Notes under the pieces: model-generated
Seen by the model: only the letters and a program-made list of their open reading frames with translations
Database searches by the model: none
Told to the model about the DNA's origin: nothing
Shown: one piece after another, positions 26,900 through 35,952 of the stretch
Layout of the letters: each line of letters begins with the position of its first letter
How positions within the stretch are numbered: the stretch's first letter is position 1
Made by a program: the position numbers and the translations under genes
Assembly (NCBI GenBank): GCA_947450365.1
Contig: CANFVE010000008.1
Span: 30,565 to 94,564 of the forward strand
From: Cytophagaceae bacterium
GTDB taxonomy: Bacteria > Bacteroidota > Bacteroidia > Cytophagales > Spirosomataceae
Length of the DNA: 64,000 nucleotides
Direction of reading: 5' to 3'

Positions 26900-28150
26900 A
26901 TGAAAAAAATATTCTCCTTGCTAGGCATGCTCGTTTGCATGCAAACCATGGCCCAACAAGCCTTTGTGGCCAATTATGACGAAGCCAAAATCGCTCCATT
27001 CACCCTCCCAAATCCCCTCCAAAAACCTGATGGAAGCCTTATTCAATCGGCGAAAGCATGGGGAAACCAGCGGAATTATTGGCTTGGCTTATACGAACAA
27101 TACATGTTCGGAAAAATGCCAACGAAAAAAATCTCACAGTCCTACCAATTAATCTCCAGAACCGACATCCTACAAGGAAAAGCCACCCAATATGTGTGGA
27201 AATTAACACTTGCCGGAAAATATGACGTGACGGTACTGGGGGTTTTACCCAACGTAAAAACGAAAGTACCCGTGTTCATCGGACTAAATTTTTGTGGCAA
27301 CCAAACCACATCTAATGACCCCAACATTCCTTTATTTGATAAATACACGGTGTGCAACAATAAACCCGCCTATATTAACAATAAAGGCCAAGAAGAATCA
27401 AGAGGGACCTGGGCCTCTCGTTGGCAATTCGAAAAACTCATCGCCGCCGGCTATGGCAGCATCACCATCGCTTGTGGAGATTTTGAAGAAGATAAACCGG
27501 ATGGCTACTTGACCGGCGTTCGTACCCTATTGGCGAAGGAATTAGGCTTACAGGCAGATGAATGGTCGGCAAATGGCGCATGGGCCTGGGGATTAAATCG
27601 GACCGTTGATTTTCTCGAAAAAATCGCACAAATCGACTCAAAACGCATCCTTTTGCACGGACATTCCCGCCTCGGAAAAGCAGCGCTTTGGGCCGGTGCC
27701 ACGGATACCCGCTATGCCGCAGTCATTTCCAATGAATCCGGAGAAGGCGGCGCGGCCATCGCCCGACGGAATTTCGGAGAAAACCTATGGCGGATCACCA
27801 ATAGTTTCCCCCATTGGTTTTACAAAGACTATAAAAACTATGCCTACAAGGAAAATGAATTGCCCTTTGATAGCCACATCTTGCTGAGCCTTGTCGCACC
27901 CCGACCGCTCTATATCGCAAGCGCCGTAGGTGACCAATGGTCCGATCCCAAAGGGGAATTTATGGGTGGCCAACAGGCCGAAGCTGTCTATCAATTATTC
28001 GGAAAATCAGGACTCGGAAAAAATGAATTTCCTGCCCTCAATACACCCGTGGGACAGCAAGTACGCTACCACATCCGCGAAGGAAATCATGACATTAATG
28101 CCTACGATTGGGATCAATACATCGATTTTGCCAATAAACTGGTCAAATAG
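26900..28150 (+). CDS. CE15-like glucuronoyl esterase
   Basis: Secreted alpha/beta hydrolase of 416 aa (signal peptide LLGMLVCMQTMAQQ) resembling 4-O-methyl-glucuronoyl methylesterases, which cut the ester link between glucuronoxylan and lignin. The nucleophile motif is GHSRLGKAA. The acid lies in SNESGEGGA (the CE15 EGG variant) and the catalytic His in REGNHDIN near the C-terminus. The early VFIGLNFCGN segment also fits CE15. The start is taken at 26900 (MKKIFSLL), two residues of charge before the hydrophobic core; an in-frame ATG at 26882 is less likely. It faces the sugar locus, ending 3 bp from the RbsB-like stop, and may act on the same plant-derived material. Confidence 0.85.
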   Translation: MKKIFSLLGMLVCMQTMAQQAFVANYDEAKIAPFTLPNPLQKPDGSLIQSAKAWGNQRNYWLGLYEQYMFGKMPTKKISQSYQLISRTDILQGKATQYVWKLTLAGKYDVTVLGVLPNVKTKVPVFIGLNFCGNQTTSNDPNIPLFDKYTVCNNKPAYINNKGQEESRGTWASRWQFEKLIAAGYGSITIACGDFEEDKPDGYLTGVRTLLAKELGLQADEWSANGAWAWGLNRTVDFLEKIAQIDSKRILLHGHSRLGKAALWAGATDTRYAAVISNESGEGGAAIARRNFGENLWRITNSFPHWFYKDYKNYAYKENELPFDSHILLSLVAPRPLYIASAVGDQWSDPKGEFMGGQQAEAVYQLFGKSGLGKNEFPALNTPVGQQVRYHIREGNHDINAYDWDQYIDFANKLVK

Positions 28151-28153
28151 AAC

Positions 28154-29050
28154 CTATTTTTTCTGGAATATTTCAAAAGGAATCATAATACTTGATTCCT
28201 TTATTTTTTTCTTTTGAGCTAATTCAATGGCCATGCGCAAAGATTCAGAGCCTTGTTTCTCGGCATTTTGAATGAGCGTAGCATCTAAATTCCCCTGTTC
28301 CACCGACTTCCGTGCGTCCTGAATCCCATCCACACTCACCACATAGACATTCGCCTTTTTCTTGGCATCCAACAGCGCCTGAACGGCACCTAAGCCCATT
28401 TCATCATTTTGCGCAAAAACCGCTTGTATTTGATCCCCAAACGACTGAATCCAGTTTTCCATCAAGGACATCGATTTGGCACGATCCCATTCACCCGTTT
28501 GAGAAGCTAAGAGTTTTATTCCAGGATATTTGGCCAATACGGCTTTTGCGCCACGCTCACGATCCAACTGCGCCGCCTGCCCCATATAGCCCTGAATCAT
28601 TAATACATTTCCTTTGCCGTTTAAGTGCTTTGCGATTAGTTCCATCGCCATATTGGCAGATTCCGCATCATCCGAACCCACAAAGGCATCCGGTTTCGAT
28701 TTCGTCGATGAATTCACGTTCACAATAGGAATACCGGCTTTTTGCGCCTTTTCTACGGCAGGAGAACTCGCTTCAAATTCACAGGGATTGAGGATAATGG
28801 CGTCCACTTGCTGGCTAATAAAACTTTCCACCTGCTCCACTTGCTTCAAGGACGAACGCTCCGCATCCACTACGATCAATTCCACATTCGCCGTTTTTGC
28901 CGATTTCTCAAGCGCATCCGCCACTTGCTGGATAAACTCATTTTGCATACTTAACATCGACACCCCGATGATCAAACTATCTTTCTTTTTCTCCGAACAG
29001 GCGCTCGCCATCAAACAAGCCAACAGAACACATAATACCCGTATTTTCAT
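28154..29050 (-). CDS. RbsB-like sugar-binding lipoprotein
   Basis: Periplasmic substrate-binding component of a ribose-type (CUT2) importer, 298 aa. It begins with a lipoprotein signal (LACLMASAC, Cys near residue 18) and the SBP fold IIGVSMLSMQNEFIQQVADAL, then VDAIILNPCEFEA, IVNVNSSTKS, FVGSDDAESA and FAQNDEMGLGAVQAL. The family binds pentoses, hexoses or inositols; the exact sugar is unknown. It is the last gene of a long minus-strand operon, 1 bp after the permease. Confidence 0.9.
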   Translation of the reverse strand: MKIRVLCVLLACLMASACSEKKKDSLIIGVSMLSMQNEFIQQVADALEKSAKTANVELIVVDAERSSLKQVEQVESFISQQVDAIILNPCEFEASSPAVEKAQKAGIPIVNVNSSTKSKPDAFVGSDDAESANMAMELIAKHLNGKGNVLMIQGYMGQAAQLDRERGAKAVLAKYPGIKLLASQTGEWDRAKSMSLMENWIQSFGDQIQAVFAQNDEMGLGAVQALLDAKKKANVYVVSVDGIQDARKSVEQGNLDATLIQNAEKQGSESLRMAIELAQKKKIKESSIMIPFEIFQKK

Positions 29051-29051
29051 C

Positions 29052-29993
29052 TTATTTTTTCATTTTTTGGTAAAGCCCATCCAATACCACTGCCAAAATA
29101 ATAATTCCCCCCATAATAACCTGCTGCCAATAGGCAGAAACATTAATTAAATCTAAGCCATTATTAATCACGCCAATAAACAAGACGCCCAACAAAGTCC
29201 CCGTAATCGTACCCTTTCCTCCACGCGTGCTCGTTCCGCCGATAATCACGGCTGCAATCGCATCCAATTCAAAACCTAAGCCCGCATTCGGTTGGCCCGT
29301 TTGAATCCGAGCCGTCAACAAGATTCCCGCCAAGGCCGCAAATAAACCAGAAATCACATACACCCATAATTTGATCCGATTCACTCGCACACCCGCCACA
29401 AAGGCCGCCATTTCATTGCCACCAATCGCTTTGACATAGCGACCAAAAACGGTTTTGGTCAAAAGGATTTGGCAACACACAAATGAAATCACCAAAAAGA
29501 TAATCGGCACCGGAATGCCCACAATATCCCCACTACCTAAAAAATTCAAGGATTCGTTTAAATCGGAAATCGGCCGCCCCTTACTTAATAAAAGCGCCGC
29601 ACCCCGACCAATCGTCATCGTACCCAAAGTCACAATAAACGGCGGTACCTTCGTCAGTACGACCAGCACCCCATTCAAAGCCCCCATGGCCATACCGGCG
29701 ATCAAGGTAAGTAAAAGACCCATCCAAAGCGCATAGCTCCCGTCCTGTGAAAGCAAGGCGACAATCACCCCGCTAACGGCCAATAGCGATCCGAGTGACA
29801 AATCAATTCCCCCTGCGATTATCACAAAAGTTACACCAAAGGCCAAAATGGCATTGACCGAGACTTGGTTGAGAATCACCGACATATTCATCGGGGTAAA
29901 AAATCGCGACGTCAAGCTACCAAACAAGAGGCAAACCAACACCAATGCGATAAATATTCCTCCCGTAGGACTCTTTAAAAATAAATTCTTCAT
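29052..29993 (-). CDS. RbsC-like sugar ABC permease
   Basis: Inner-membrane permease of 313 aa with about ten hydrophobic segments, of the CUT2 family. Landmarks are ILAFGVTFVIIAGGIDLSLG, which precedes the EAA-like loop region, and VIIGGTSTRGGKGT. It forms the channel with a homodimer and the RbsA-like ATPase. It directly abuts the ATPase gene (no gap) and is 1 bp from the binding protein. Confidence 0.93.
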   Translation of the reverse strand: MKNLFLKSPTGGIFIALVLVCLLFGSLTSRFFTPMNMSVILNQVSVNAILAFGVTFVIIAGGIDLSLGSLLAVSGVIVALLSQDGSYALWMGLLLTLIAGMAMGALNGVLVVLTKVPPFIVTLGTMTIGRGAALLLSKGRPISDLNESLNFLGSGDIVGIPVPIIFLVISFVCCQILLTKTVFGRYVKAIGGNEMAAFVAGVRVNRIKLWVYVISGLFAALAGILLTARIQTGQPNAGLGFELDAIAAVIIGGTSTRGGKGTITGTLLGVLFIGVINNGLDLINVSAYWQQVIMGGIIILAVVLDGLYQKMKK

Positions 29994-31484
29994 TTATGCA
30001 TGCAAAGCTAATTGTAAAACTCGTTCAGGACTGACATCCTGCTTGCTTAATTCTCCTCGTTGGGCCCCCTTCGATATCACCACCACCCGATCACTCATTT
30101 CCAACAATTCGGTCATATCCGAGGAAATCAACAAAATCCCCTTTCCCGCTTGTTTCAAGTCTAACATCAATCGATAAATATCAAATTTAGACACCACATC
30201 AATCCCGCGCGTAGGTTCATCTAATATCAAGACATTCGGCATATTTAAAAGCATTCGTCCGAACAAAACCTTTTGTTGGTTCCCGCCACTCAATTCCTGG
30301 ATTTTTTGCCCCGCATGTGACATTCTTATGCGCAGGGCTTCCGATTTTTCGGACGTCGCCTTGTGTTCCTTTTGAAATAAAATACGCTGCATGGTTTGAA
30401 ACAAACGCATCAAACCCAAGGTCATATTTTCCGTAATATTCATTTCAGGTATAATTCCCAATTCCTTCCGATCTTCCCCTAAATAGGCCAGGCCAGCTTC
30501 CAAGGCCTCCGAAGGATGTTTGGGAGCAAATTCCTTACCCATGTAGCGAAGCTCACCAGACGTATAGGGTTTAATGCCAAAAATACTTTGACCGATGTCC
30601 GTTCGACCTGCGCCCACCAATCCAGCTAATCCGACCACCTCACCCGCCCGAACCTGGAAATTAATTCCATCAAAAACACCTGATAGGCCTAGATTTTCAA
30701 CTTCTAACAACAAGTCACCGGTATTCACATCAGCCTTCGGATAAAAATCCTTGAGTTCCCGACCCACCATTTTTTGAACCAATGCCTGTGCATCGATTGC
30801 ATTGGAACGATAAGTCCCGACCATCTCTCCATCGCGTAAGACCGTCATTACATCCGCAAAACCGAAGATTTCCTCCATTTTATGCGAGGTAAATAAAATC
30901 CCGACGCCTGAATCTTTTAAGTCACGAATGAGTCGGGTAAAAAACTGAATTTCAACATCCGTCAAGGATGACGTGGGCTCGTCCATTAAAATCAATTTCG
31001 CTTGTTGGGAGACGGAACGCATGATTTCAACGATTTGTTGGCGCGCGATCGATAAATCCTTCACCCGCACATCGACCGGAATATCCAAACCAAAGCGATC
31101 AAATAATTCCTGAACCGCGAACTGAATCGCCGACAAAGACATCCTTTTTCCTCCTGAATGCTCGCGGCCTAAATAGATGTTTTCAGCCACGCTTAATTCG
31201 GGGATCAACATCAATTCCTGATGTATCATCGAAATACCTTTGCCCAACACCTCCCGCACCGAAAGCCCTTGTATGTTTTCACCCAAAAAAATAATCTCCC
31301 CATCCGATGGAGAGATTATTCCCATAATACACTTAAATAAGGACGATTTGCCCGCTCCGTTCTCGCCTACCAGCGCATGAATCTCGGCTTTGTTCAAGCG
31401 TAAATCCACTGAACGCAAAATAGGCGCACCCGAATAAGAAAAGGATACATCCTTTAAATCAAGCAGGCAATCGCTTAGGACCAT
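29994..31484 (-). CDS. RbsA-like sugar ABC ATPase (two fused domains)
   Basis: Cytosolic ATPase of 496 aa with two ABC modules, as in RbsA, MglA and XylG. Module 1 has Walker [10 protein letters not shown], a LSIARQQ signature and Walker [12 protein letters not shown]. Module 2 has the Walker A-like [11 protein letters not shown] without the lysine (normal for this family), the signature LSGGNQQKV and [11 protein letters not shown]. Its start overlaps the stop of the Gfo/Idh/MocA gene by 10 bases, so the importer is translated with the catabolic enzymes. Confidence 0.94.
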   Translation of the reverse strand: MVLSDCLLDLKDVSFSYSGAPILRSVDLRLNKAEIHALVGENGAGKSSLFKCIMGIISPSDGEIIFLGENIQGLSVREVLGKGISMIHQELMLIPELSVAENIYLGREHSGGKRMSLSAIQFAVQELFDRFGLDIPVDVRVKDLSIARQQIVEIMRSVSQQAKLILMDEPTSSLTDVEIQFFTRLIRDLKDSGVGILFTSHKMEEIFGFADVMTVLRDGEMVGTYRSNAIDAQALVQKMVGRELKDFYPKADVNTGDLLLEVENLGLSGVFDGINFQVRAGEVVGLAGLVGAGRTDIGQSIFGIKPYTSGELRYMGKEFAPKHPSEALEAGLAYLGEDRKELGIIPEMNITENMTLGLMRLFQTMQRILFQKEHKATSEKSEALRIRMSHAGQKIQELSGGNQQKVLFGRMLLNMPNVLILDEPTRGIDVVSKFDIYRLMLDLKQAGKGILLISSDMTELLEMSDRVVVISKGAQRGELSKQDVSPERVLQLALHA

Positions 31485-32629
31485 TCAACATTCGTATCTT
31501 TCCAAGCCTTGGCATTTGCAGATTCGATCACAGATTCACAAACTTTTTGGGTTTGTAAGGCATCTCTGAACGTTGGCGCACATGGCGTTCCATCTCCTAA
31601 TGCTTTGAAGAAATCAGCTGCTTGGTGTACAAAACTATGTTCATATCCGATAATCAAACCAGGTACCCACCATTTGTCCATATAAGGTTGATCTCCATCA
31701 GTTACTAAAATTGACTTCCAGCCACGTGTAATGGAGGCATCAGCATGGTCATACATTTCCAAGCGATTCAAATCATGTAGATCCCAGCGCAAGGAAGCAT
31801 GTTCCCCATTGATTTCAAACGTATAAAGCGCCTTGTGACCCCTCGCATAGCGAGTAGATTCAAATAATCCCAAAGAACCATTCGCAAAGTGGCAGTGGAA
31901 AATACAAGCATCATCAATGCCCACTTTTTTCACTTGGCCCGTTCCTGTATGAACACGCTCTTTAATAAATGTCTCAGTCATCGCAGATACATCTGTAATA
32001 CCACCGTTTAACCACATCGCGGTATCAATGCAATGCGCTAATAAATCACCCGTAACGCCAGAACCAGCAGCTTCCACGTCCAAGCGCCAAGTGCCCGCAC
32101 CGCCTTGAGGCAAATCCGGTGAAATGGTCCAGTCTTGTAAGAAATTCGCACGATAATGGAAAATACGGCCTAATTTACCCGAATCGATGATTTGTTTTGC
32201 CAAGGTTACCGCCGGCAAGCGACGGTAATTATACCAAACCGTATTCGCCACACCGGCTTTTTCGATTTCGGCCACCATTTGTTCGCCCTCTGCCAATGTC
32301 CGAGACAATGGCTTCTCGCATAAAATCATTTTTCCTGCTTTTGCAGCAGCGATGGCAATCTCAGCATGCGTGTCATTAGGCGTACAAATATCCACCGCAT
32401 CGATGTCATCGCGGGCGATTAATTGGCGCCAATCTGTTTCATATGAAGTATAGCCCCATTGTTCCGCGAATTTTTTTACGCTGGCTTCGTTCCGAGAGCA
32501 AACTGCTTGTAAAACAGGTTTGCAGGTTAAGTCAGGGAAAAAGTTTTGGATGCGGTTATATCCGTTGGAATGAGTTCTTCCCATAAACCCCGTTCCGATC
32601 AATCCGATTCTAATTTGTTTCATATCCAT
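31475..32629 (-). CDS. Gfo/Idh/MocA-family sugar dehydrogenase
   Basis: NAD(P)-dependent oxidoreductase of 384 aa, without signal peptide. It has an N-terminal Rossmann fold ([16 protein letters not shown]), the family EKP motif in [11 protein letters not shown], and a C-terminal substrate domain whose catalytic His/Asp region reads [14 protein letters not shown]. Members act on sugars and inositols, often at C3. In keto-glycoside pathways they form or reduce 3-keto sugars. It is placed between the TIM-barrel protein (6 bp upstream) and the importer ATPase (10-bp overlap). The sugar is unknown. Confidence 0.88.
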   Translation of the reverse strand: MDMKQIRIGLIGTGFMGRTHSNGYNRIQNFFPDLTCKPVLQAVCSRNEASVKKFAEQWGYTSYETDWRQLIARDDIDAVDICTPNDTHAEIAIAAAKAGKMILCEKPLSRTLAEGEQMVAEIEKAGVANTVWYNYRRLPAVTLAKQIIDSGKLGRIFHYRANFLQDWTISPDLPQGGAGTWRLDVEAAGSGVTGDLLAHCIDTAMWLNGGITDVSAMTETFIKERVHTGTGQVKKVGIDDACIFHCHFANGSLGLFESTRYARGHKALYTFEINGEHASLRWDLHDLNRLEMYDHADASITRGWKSILVTDGDQPYMDKWWVPGLIIGYEHSFVHQAADFFKALGDGTPCAPTFRDALQTQKVCESVIESANAKAWKDTNVEWS

Positions 32630-32635
32630 TAAAAT

Positions 32636-33658
32636 TTAAGACCAACCATGCGCATTACGCACTTGAATCATGGTTGCTAAAATATCATTCCAGGTTTTTT
32701 GTTGTTCCATCACCGCATTGGAGAACATGCAGCCATCCCAACAAATATGCTTGAATGCCTTCGTTAATTCCCCTTTTTCGTCCCGAAGCCAAAATCCAGC
32801 ATCTTCGGCCACAACCAATTTACCATTCGGATCCGTCGCTTGGCAGTGACGACCCGTTTTATCATGACTTCCTGTTCCGTGAACCGTACCGTCATTTTGC
32901 GCGACGTGGAAATCAATCGTCCATGGACGTAATGCGGATGTCAATTCCTTCAAGGCACCGCGCAAAACTTCACGATCTACCCAGTTGTAATCCGCTGGCA
33001 AAATCCGGTCTTCTGGGCAATTATAACCCATCGTATACAACAAGGTATGTGACATATCTGCTTGGAAGCCGATATTAGGACGATCCACCGCCTCAAGCGT
33101 CTGAATCATATTTCGCCAGGAATGCATCCCACCCCAGCAAATTTCTCCTTCGGCGGCTAAGCGCTCACCGAAATCGGCAGCTACGTCACAAGCCCGTTGG
33201 AATGTATCTACAATCAATTTCGAATTTCCCACAGGATCTTTTGCCCAATCCGCCACACCCGCAGCAGAATCGATGCGGATGATGCCATTCGGACGGATGC
33301 CCATTTTACGTAATTCGGCTCCGATTTCACATGAACGACGCACCATGTCCACGAAGGTATCACGAGCATCCTTGTCGCCCATGGCATTTCCTGCCCAGAT
33401 CGGGGCCACTAAACTACCAATTTCTAAGCCATACGCAGCCACTTTATCAGCCAAGGCCTTAGCGCCTTCTTTTCCACTTTCGATATCAAAATGGGGTGGC
33501 AATAAACCGATGTCTACACCATCAAATTTTACTCCATCGACTTCGGCCGCTGCAGTCATTTGCAACATCTGATCTAAGGAAATTACGGGCTCCGAATCTG
33601 GCCCCTTGCCCACAATACCAGGCCATGTGGCATTGTGTAATTTTGGAAACGTATTCAT
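32636..33658 (-). CDS. Xylose isomerase-like TIM-barrel protein (isomerase/epimerase/hydratase)
   Basis: Cytosolic AP-endonuclease-2/sugar isomerase-fold protein of 340 aa. Metal-ligand candidates are the Glu in [14 protein letters not shown], the Asp/His in [12 protein letters not shown], the His in [12 protein letters not shown] and a late acidic residue in [11 protein letters not shown]. Such proteins interconvert keto sugars or inosose derivatives, and in recently described keto-glycoside pathways related folds hydrate the enol product. Which reaction applies cannot be decided. It follows the cupin gene by 19 bp and precedes the dehydrogenase by 6 bp. Confidence 0.82.
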   Translation of the reverse strand: MNTFPKLHNATWPGIVGKGPDSEPVISLDQMLQMTAAAEVDGVKFDGVDIGLLPPHFDIESGKEGAKALADKVAAYGLEIGSLVAPIWAGNAMGDKDARDTFVDMVRRSCEIGAELRKMGIRPNGIIRIDSAAGVADWAKDPVGNSKLIVDTFQRACDVAADFGERLAAEGEICWGGMHSWRNMIQTLEAVDRPNIGFQADMSHTLLYTMGYNCPEDRILPADYNWVDREVLRGALKELTSALRPWTIDFHVAQNDGTVHGTGSHDKTGRHCQATDPNGKLVVAEDAGFWLRDEKGELTKAFKHICWDGCMFSNAVMEQQKTWNDILATMIQVRNAHGWS

Positions 33659-33677
33659 ATTATGTAGGTTTTAAAGC

Positions 33678-34886
33678 TTATAATTTCAAATCTGGATTTT
33701 GAGGACCAAAGTGCTTTAACATCACAATTGGGTCCGTGGACGAATGATTCGTAATCTGAACGCCCGCCTTAGCTGCTTTTTCAGTCACAAAAAACTCATC
33801 ATTGGTCAATTGGCCATAGCGAATCATCGCCGGCGTCTCGATATTCCAAACACCCATTTTCCCATGTCCTTGCATCATAATCAAGCCGTAGGCTGCTGCA
33901 TCCGTAATCGTCACCGTTTGGCCAGGGAATACCGTCAATTCCTTCGCACTGAATGCGTCTGAACGGTAGCATACCCATTTTTCAGAATATCCTTTGGCCG
34001 TCATGGCTGCTTCGTCTTCCACCGGAATTGGTTGCATGAAACGAGTTTCTAATAAATTTGGATTCGTATTTAACTCCCAATCGATCACTTCCATCAATTG
34101 GTCATAATTACCCACATCTTCTTTCGGTGTTCCATTCCACAACAATTCCTCAGGAATCACCGCTTCATTCACCAATGATTGATACATCGCAAACACATCC
34201 GACGCTTTTTGTGGCTCATAGGTACACATACTGCCAGGTGCGTGCAACATACCTGGAGGCACATCCCAGCCCGTTCCCGGAATTAATGGAAAGGCCTGTG
34301 AGAACATGGTGATTTTATTATCACCTTTCGTGAAATTCATCAAACATTCTTTGATTTGCTCCTTCGTAGTACCCGGTGCTATTCCAAAAAACGTGTAAGG
34401 GAAATCACCCCCATGGTTGTTCAATTGTGGGGGAAAATAATAGGCCTCAGGCTTACCTAATTGACCAATCTTCGCCGCATGTTCATCGTTGTGGTGAATG
34501 TGATGAGGCAAAGGACCCATGTTATCGAAAAACTTCGAATACATAGGCCAAGATTGATATTCATTCCAAAGGCGATCGCCAATGATTTCTCCTTTTAATG
34601 CGTCGATCACATCGATCAATAAAATTTGCTCCTCTTTCCCGTCATTGTCAAAAACCACGGCACTTAAGCCTTCATTTTCGCCGGTTAAAGGACCATTTTT
34701 CGCTGGCGTGGTGGAAGATAACCAACGTTCGTCGATGCCTCCACGTACACCGCCCAATACGTAATAATCATCTGGATGTAATTTGATTCGTCTACCTGGC
34801 ACGCAGAAAGACCTAGGAACCCATGTCGGTGCTAACCGTAAAATTCCTTTTCCTTGTTCTAGCGCTTTTGCTGCATTATTGCTCAT
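33678..34886 (-). CDS. Double-cupin protein, phosphomannose isomerase-like
   Basis: Cytosolic protein of 402 aa with two beta-barrel (cupin) regions. The first has a metal motif LPHHIHHNDEHAAKIG followed by KPEAYYFPP and, later, GTGWDVPPGMLHAPGS, an arrangement like type I mannose-6-phosphate isomerase. The second, at about residues 310-390, holds TVFPGQTVTITDAAAYGLIM. It is probably a sugar isomerase acting on the imported or liberated sugar, but I do not recognise a characterised homologue. The start codon overlaps the stop of the DUF4432 gene (TAATG). Confidence 0.7.
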   Translation of the reverse strand: MSNNAAKALEQGKGILRLAPTWVPRSFCVPGRRIKLHPDDYYVLGGVRGGIDERWLSSTTPAKNGPLTGENEGLSAVVFDNDGKEEQILLIDVIDALKGEIIGDRLWNEYQSWPMYSKFFDNMGPLPHHIHHNDEHAAKIGQLGKPEAYYFPPQLNNHGGDFPYTFFGIAPGTTKEQIKECLMNFTKGDNKITMFSQAFPLIPGTGWDVPPGMLHAPGSMCTYEPQKASDVFAMYQSLVNEAVIPEELLWNGTPKEDVGNYDQLMEVIDWELNTNPNLLETRFMQPIPVEDEAAMTAKGYSEKWVCYRSDAFSAKELTVFPGQTVTITDAAAYGLIMMQGHGKMGVWNIETPAMIRYGQLTNDEFFVTEKAAKAGVQITNHSSTDPIVMLKHFGPQNPDLKL

Positions 34887-35944
34887 TATTCGTGTATTAA
34901 ATGTAAAAAATTATCATCATGGTGGCTTGGGTCATTCGCAGGCGCCAAAACCGTTAATTTCACTGTTACTATTTTCTTTTCTCCCGGCCCTAGCATCGTT
35001 AGCGTATTGGATTCTCGGGCAGCTTTTTGTCCAATCGGCGGATTCGTTCCAGGTTCGATGCCCGTAACGTATTCGTTTTGGGCGAAATGTTGCCAATTGG
35101 TCAACCAAGGTAATTCTCGCTTATCAAATTCAATCCGAACGCCTAATTGCTTATTTTCATTCCAAAGTCCACATTGAACGCGATAGCTTTCATCCACTTC
35201 AGGGTCAATGTAAACGACCGATTCCCCGCCACCTTGATGAATGTCCAAGGGATCCGGGCATTTTTTAAGGTTGGGTATTCCCAATAATTTCGGATCTGAA
35301 GCCACGCGGTAACTTCCTTTCCATACGATATCGGTTCCTTTGTCTACGAAGGGCCACCCGAAATTAAAGTGATACAAAAGCATCAAAGGTGCTTCTGCAT
35401 TTCCCTCATTGAGGATTTCGTCATGGATTTGCAAACTGGCCTCGCCCAAACGACCTGAAATGGTACGTTTTAGGGTGAGACAAGGACCAAAAATTTTATG
35501 TTGGCGAATAATACCCGTAATAGACATATCCAAGTTACCAGACGCAAGGTCAGGCTGTTGGATCGAAATAATCTCCGCAGGCAAATTACTAATTTGCCCA
35601 TGCACGCCGCGCACGCCGTGCTCGTCTTCGTCGGGTCCTCCGACATGGTCTAATCCACAGGTAGCCAAAAGACCTCCCCCGAACGTACGAAGCCAATGAA
35701 TTCCTTGGTTCGACATCGGTTGAGGTCCGGTGACACCGACATGGCTGATCCACGCCAAACTATGTTGGTTATAGAATGCCTCCGCAATATCCATCGCCCG
35801 ATCTAGGACGACTTTATAGCGAAAACCAGACCCGGTATCGATCCAAGCAATTCGGACACCTCGCCCCGCCCCATTATCCAATACGGACGTTTCAATGCCT
35901 CCTAATTGCTTGTGATTCGATATTTTCCCGATCCAATCTGACAT
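34886..35944 (-). CDS. DUF4432 protein (aldose epimerase-like fold)
   Basis: Protein of 352 aa with the galactose mutarotase-like domain of DUF4432, without a signal peptide. It has the recognisable start RGVRIAWIDTGSGFRYKVVLDRAMDIAEAF in two pieces, a conserved GLDHVGG with nearby HGVRGVHGQISNLPAE, and a later LMLLYHFNFGWPF that supplies the active-site-like His. DUF4432 members recur in carbohydrate loci but their reaction is not well established. Mutarotation or epimerisation of a keto sugar is an inference from the fold. It is coupled to the cupin gene by TAATG and 8 bp downstream of the cytochrome gene. Confidence 0.78.
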   Translation of the reverse strand: MSDWIGKISNHKQLGGIETSVLDNGAGRGVRIAWIDTGSGFRYKVVLDRAMDIAEAFYNQHSLAWISHVGVTGPQPMSNQGIHWLRTFGGGLLATCGLDHVGGPDEDEHGVRGVHGQISNLPAEIISIQQPDLASGNLDMSITGIIRQHKIFGPCLTLKRTISGRLGEASLQIHDEILNEGNAEAPLMLLYHFNFGWPFVDKGTDIVWKGSYRVASDPKLLGIPNLKKCPDPLDIHQGGGESVVYIDPEVDESYRVQCGLWNENKQLGVRIEFDKRELPWLTNWQHFAQNEYVTGIEPGTNPPIGQKAARESNTLTMLGPGEKKIVTVKLTVLAPANDPSHHDDNFLHLIHE

Positions 35945-35952
35945 CTTTTATT

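Noticed and set aside
28312..29150. Overlapping plus-strand frames of 138 and 178 codons opposite the RbsB-like gene
   Set aside because: They lie fully opposite a well-recognised lipoprotein gene, have unnatural proline/histidine- or serine/phenylalanine-rich composition and carry no known domain.
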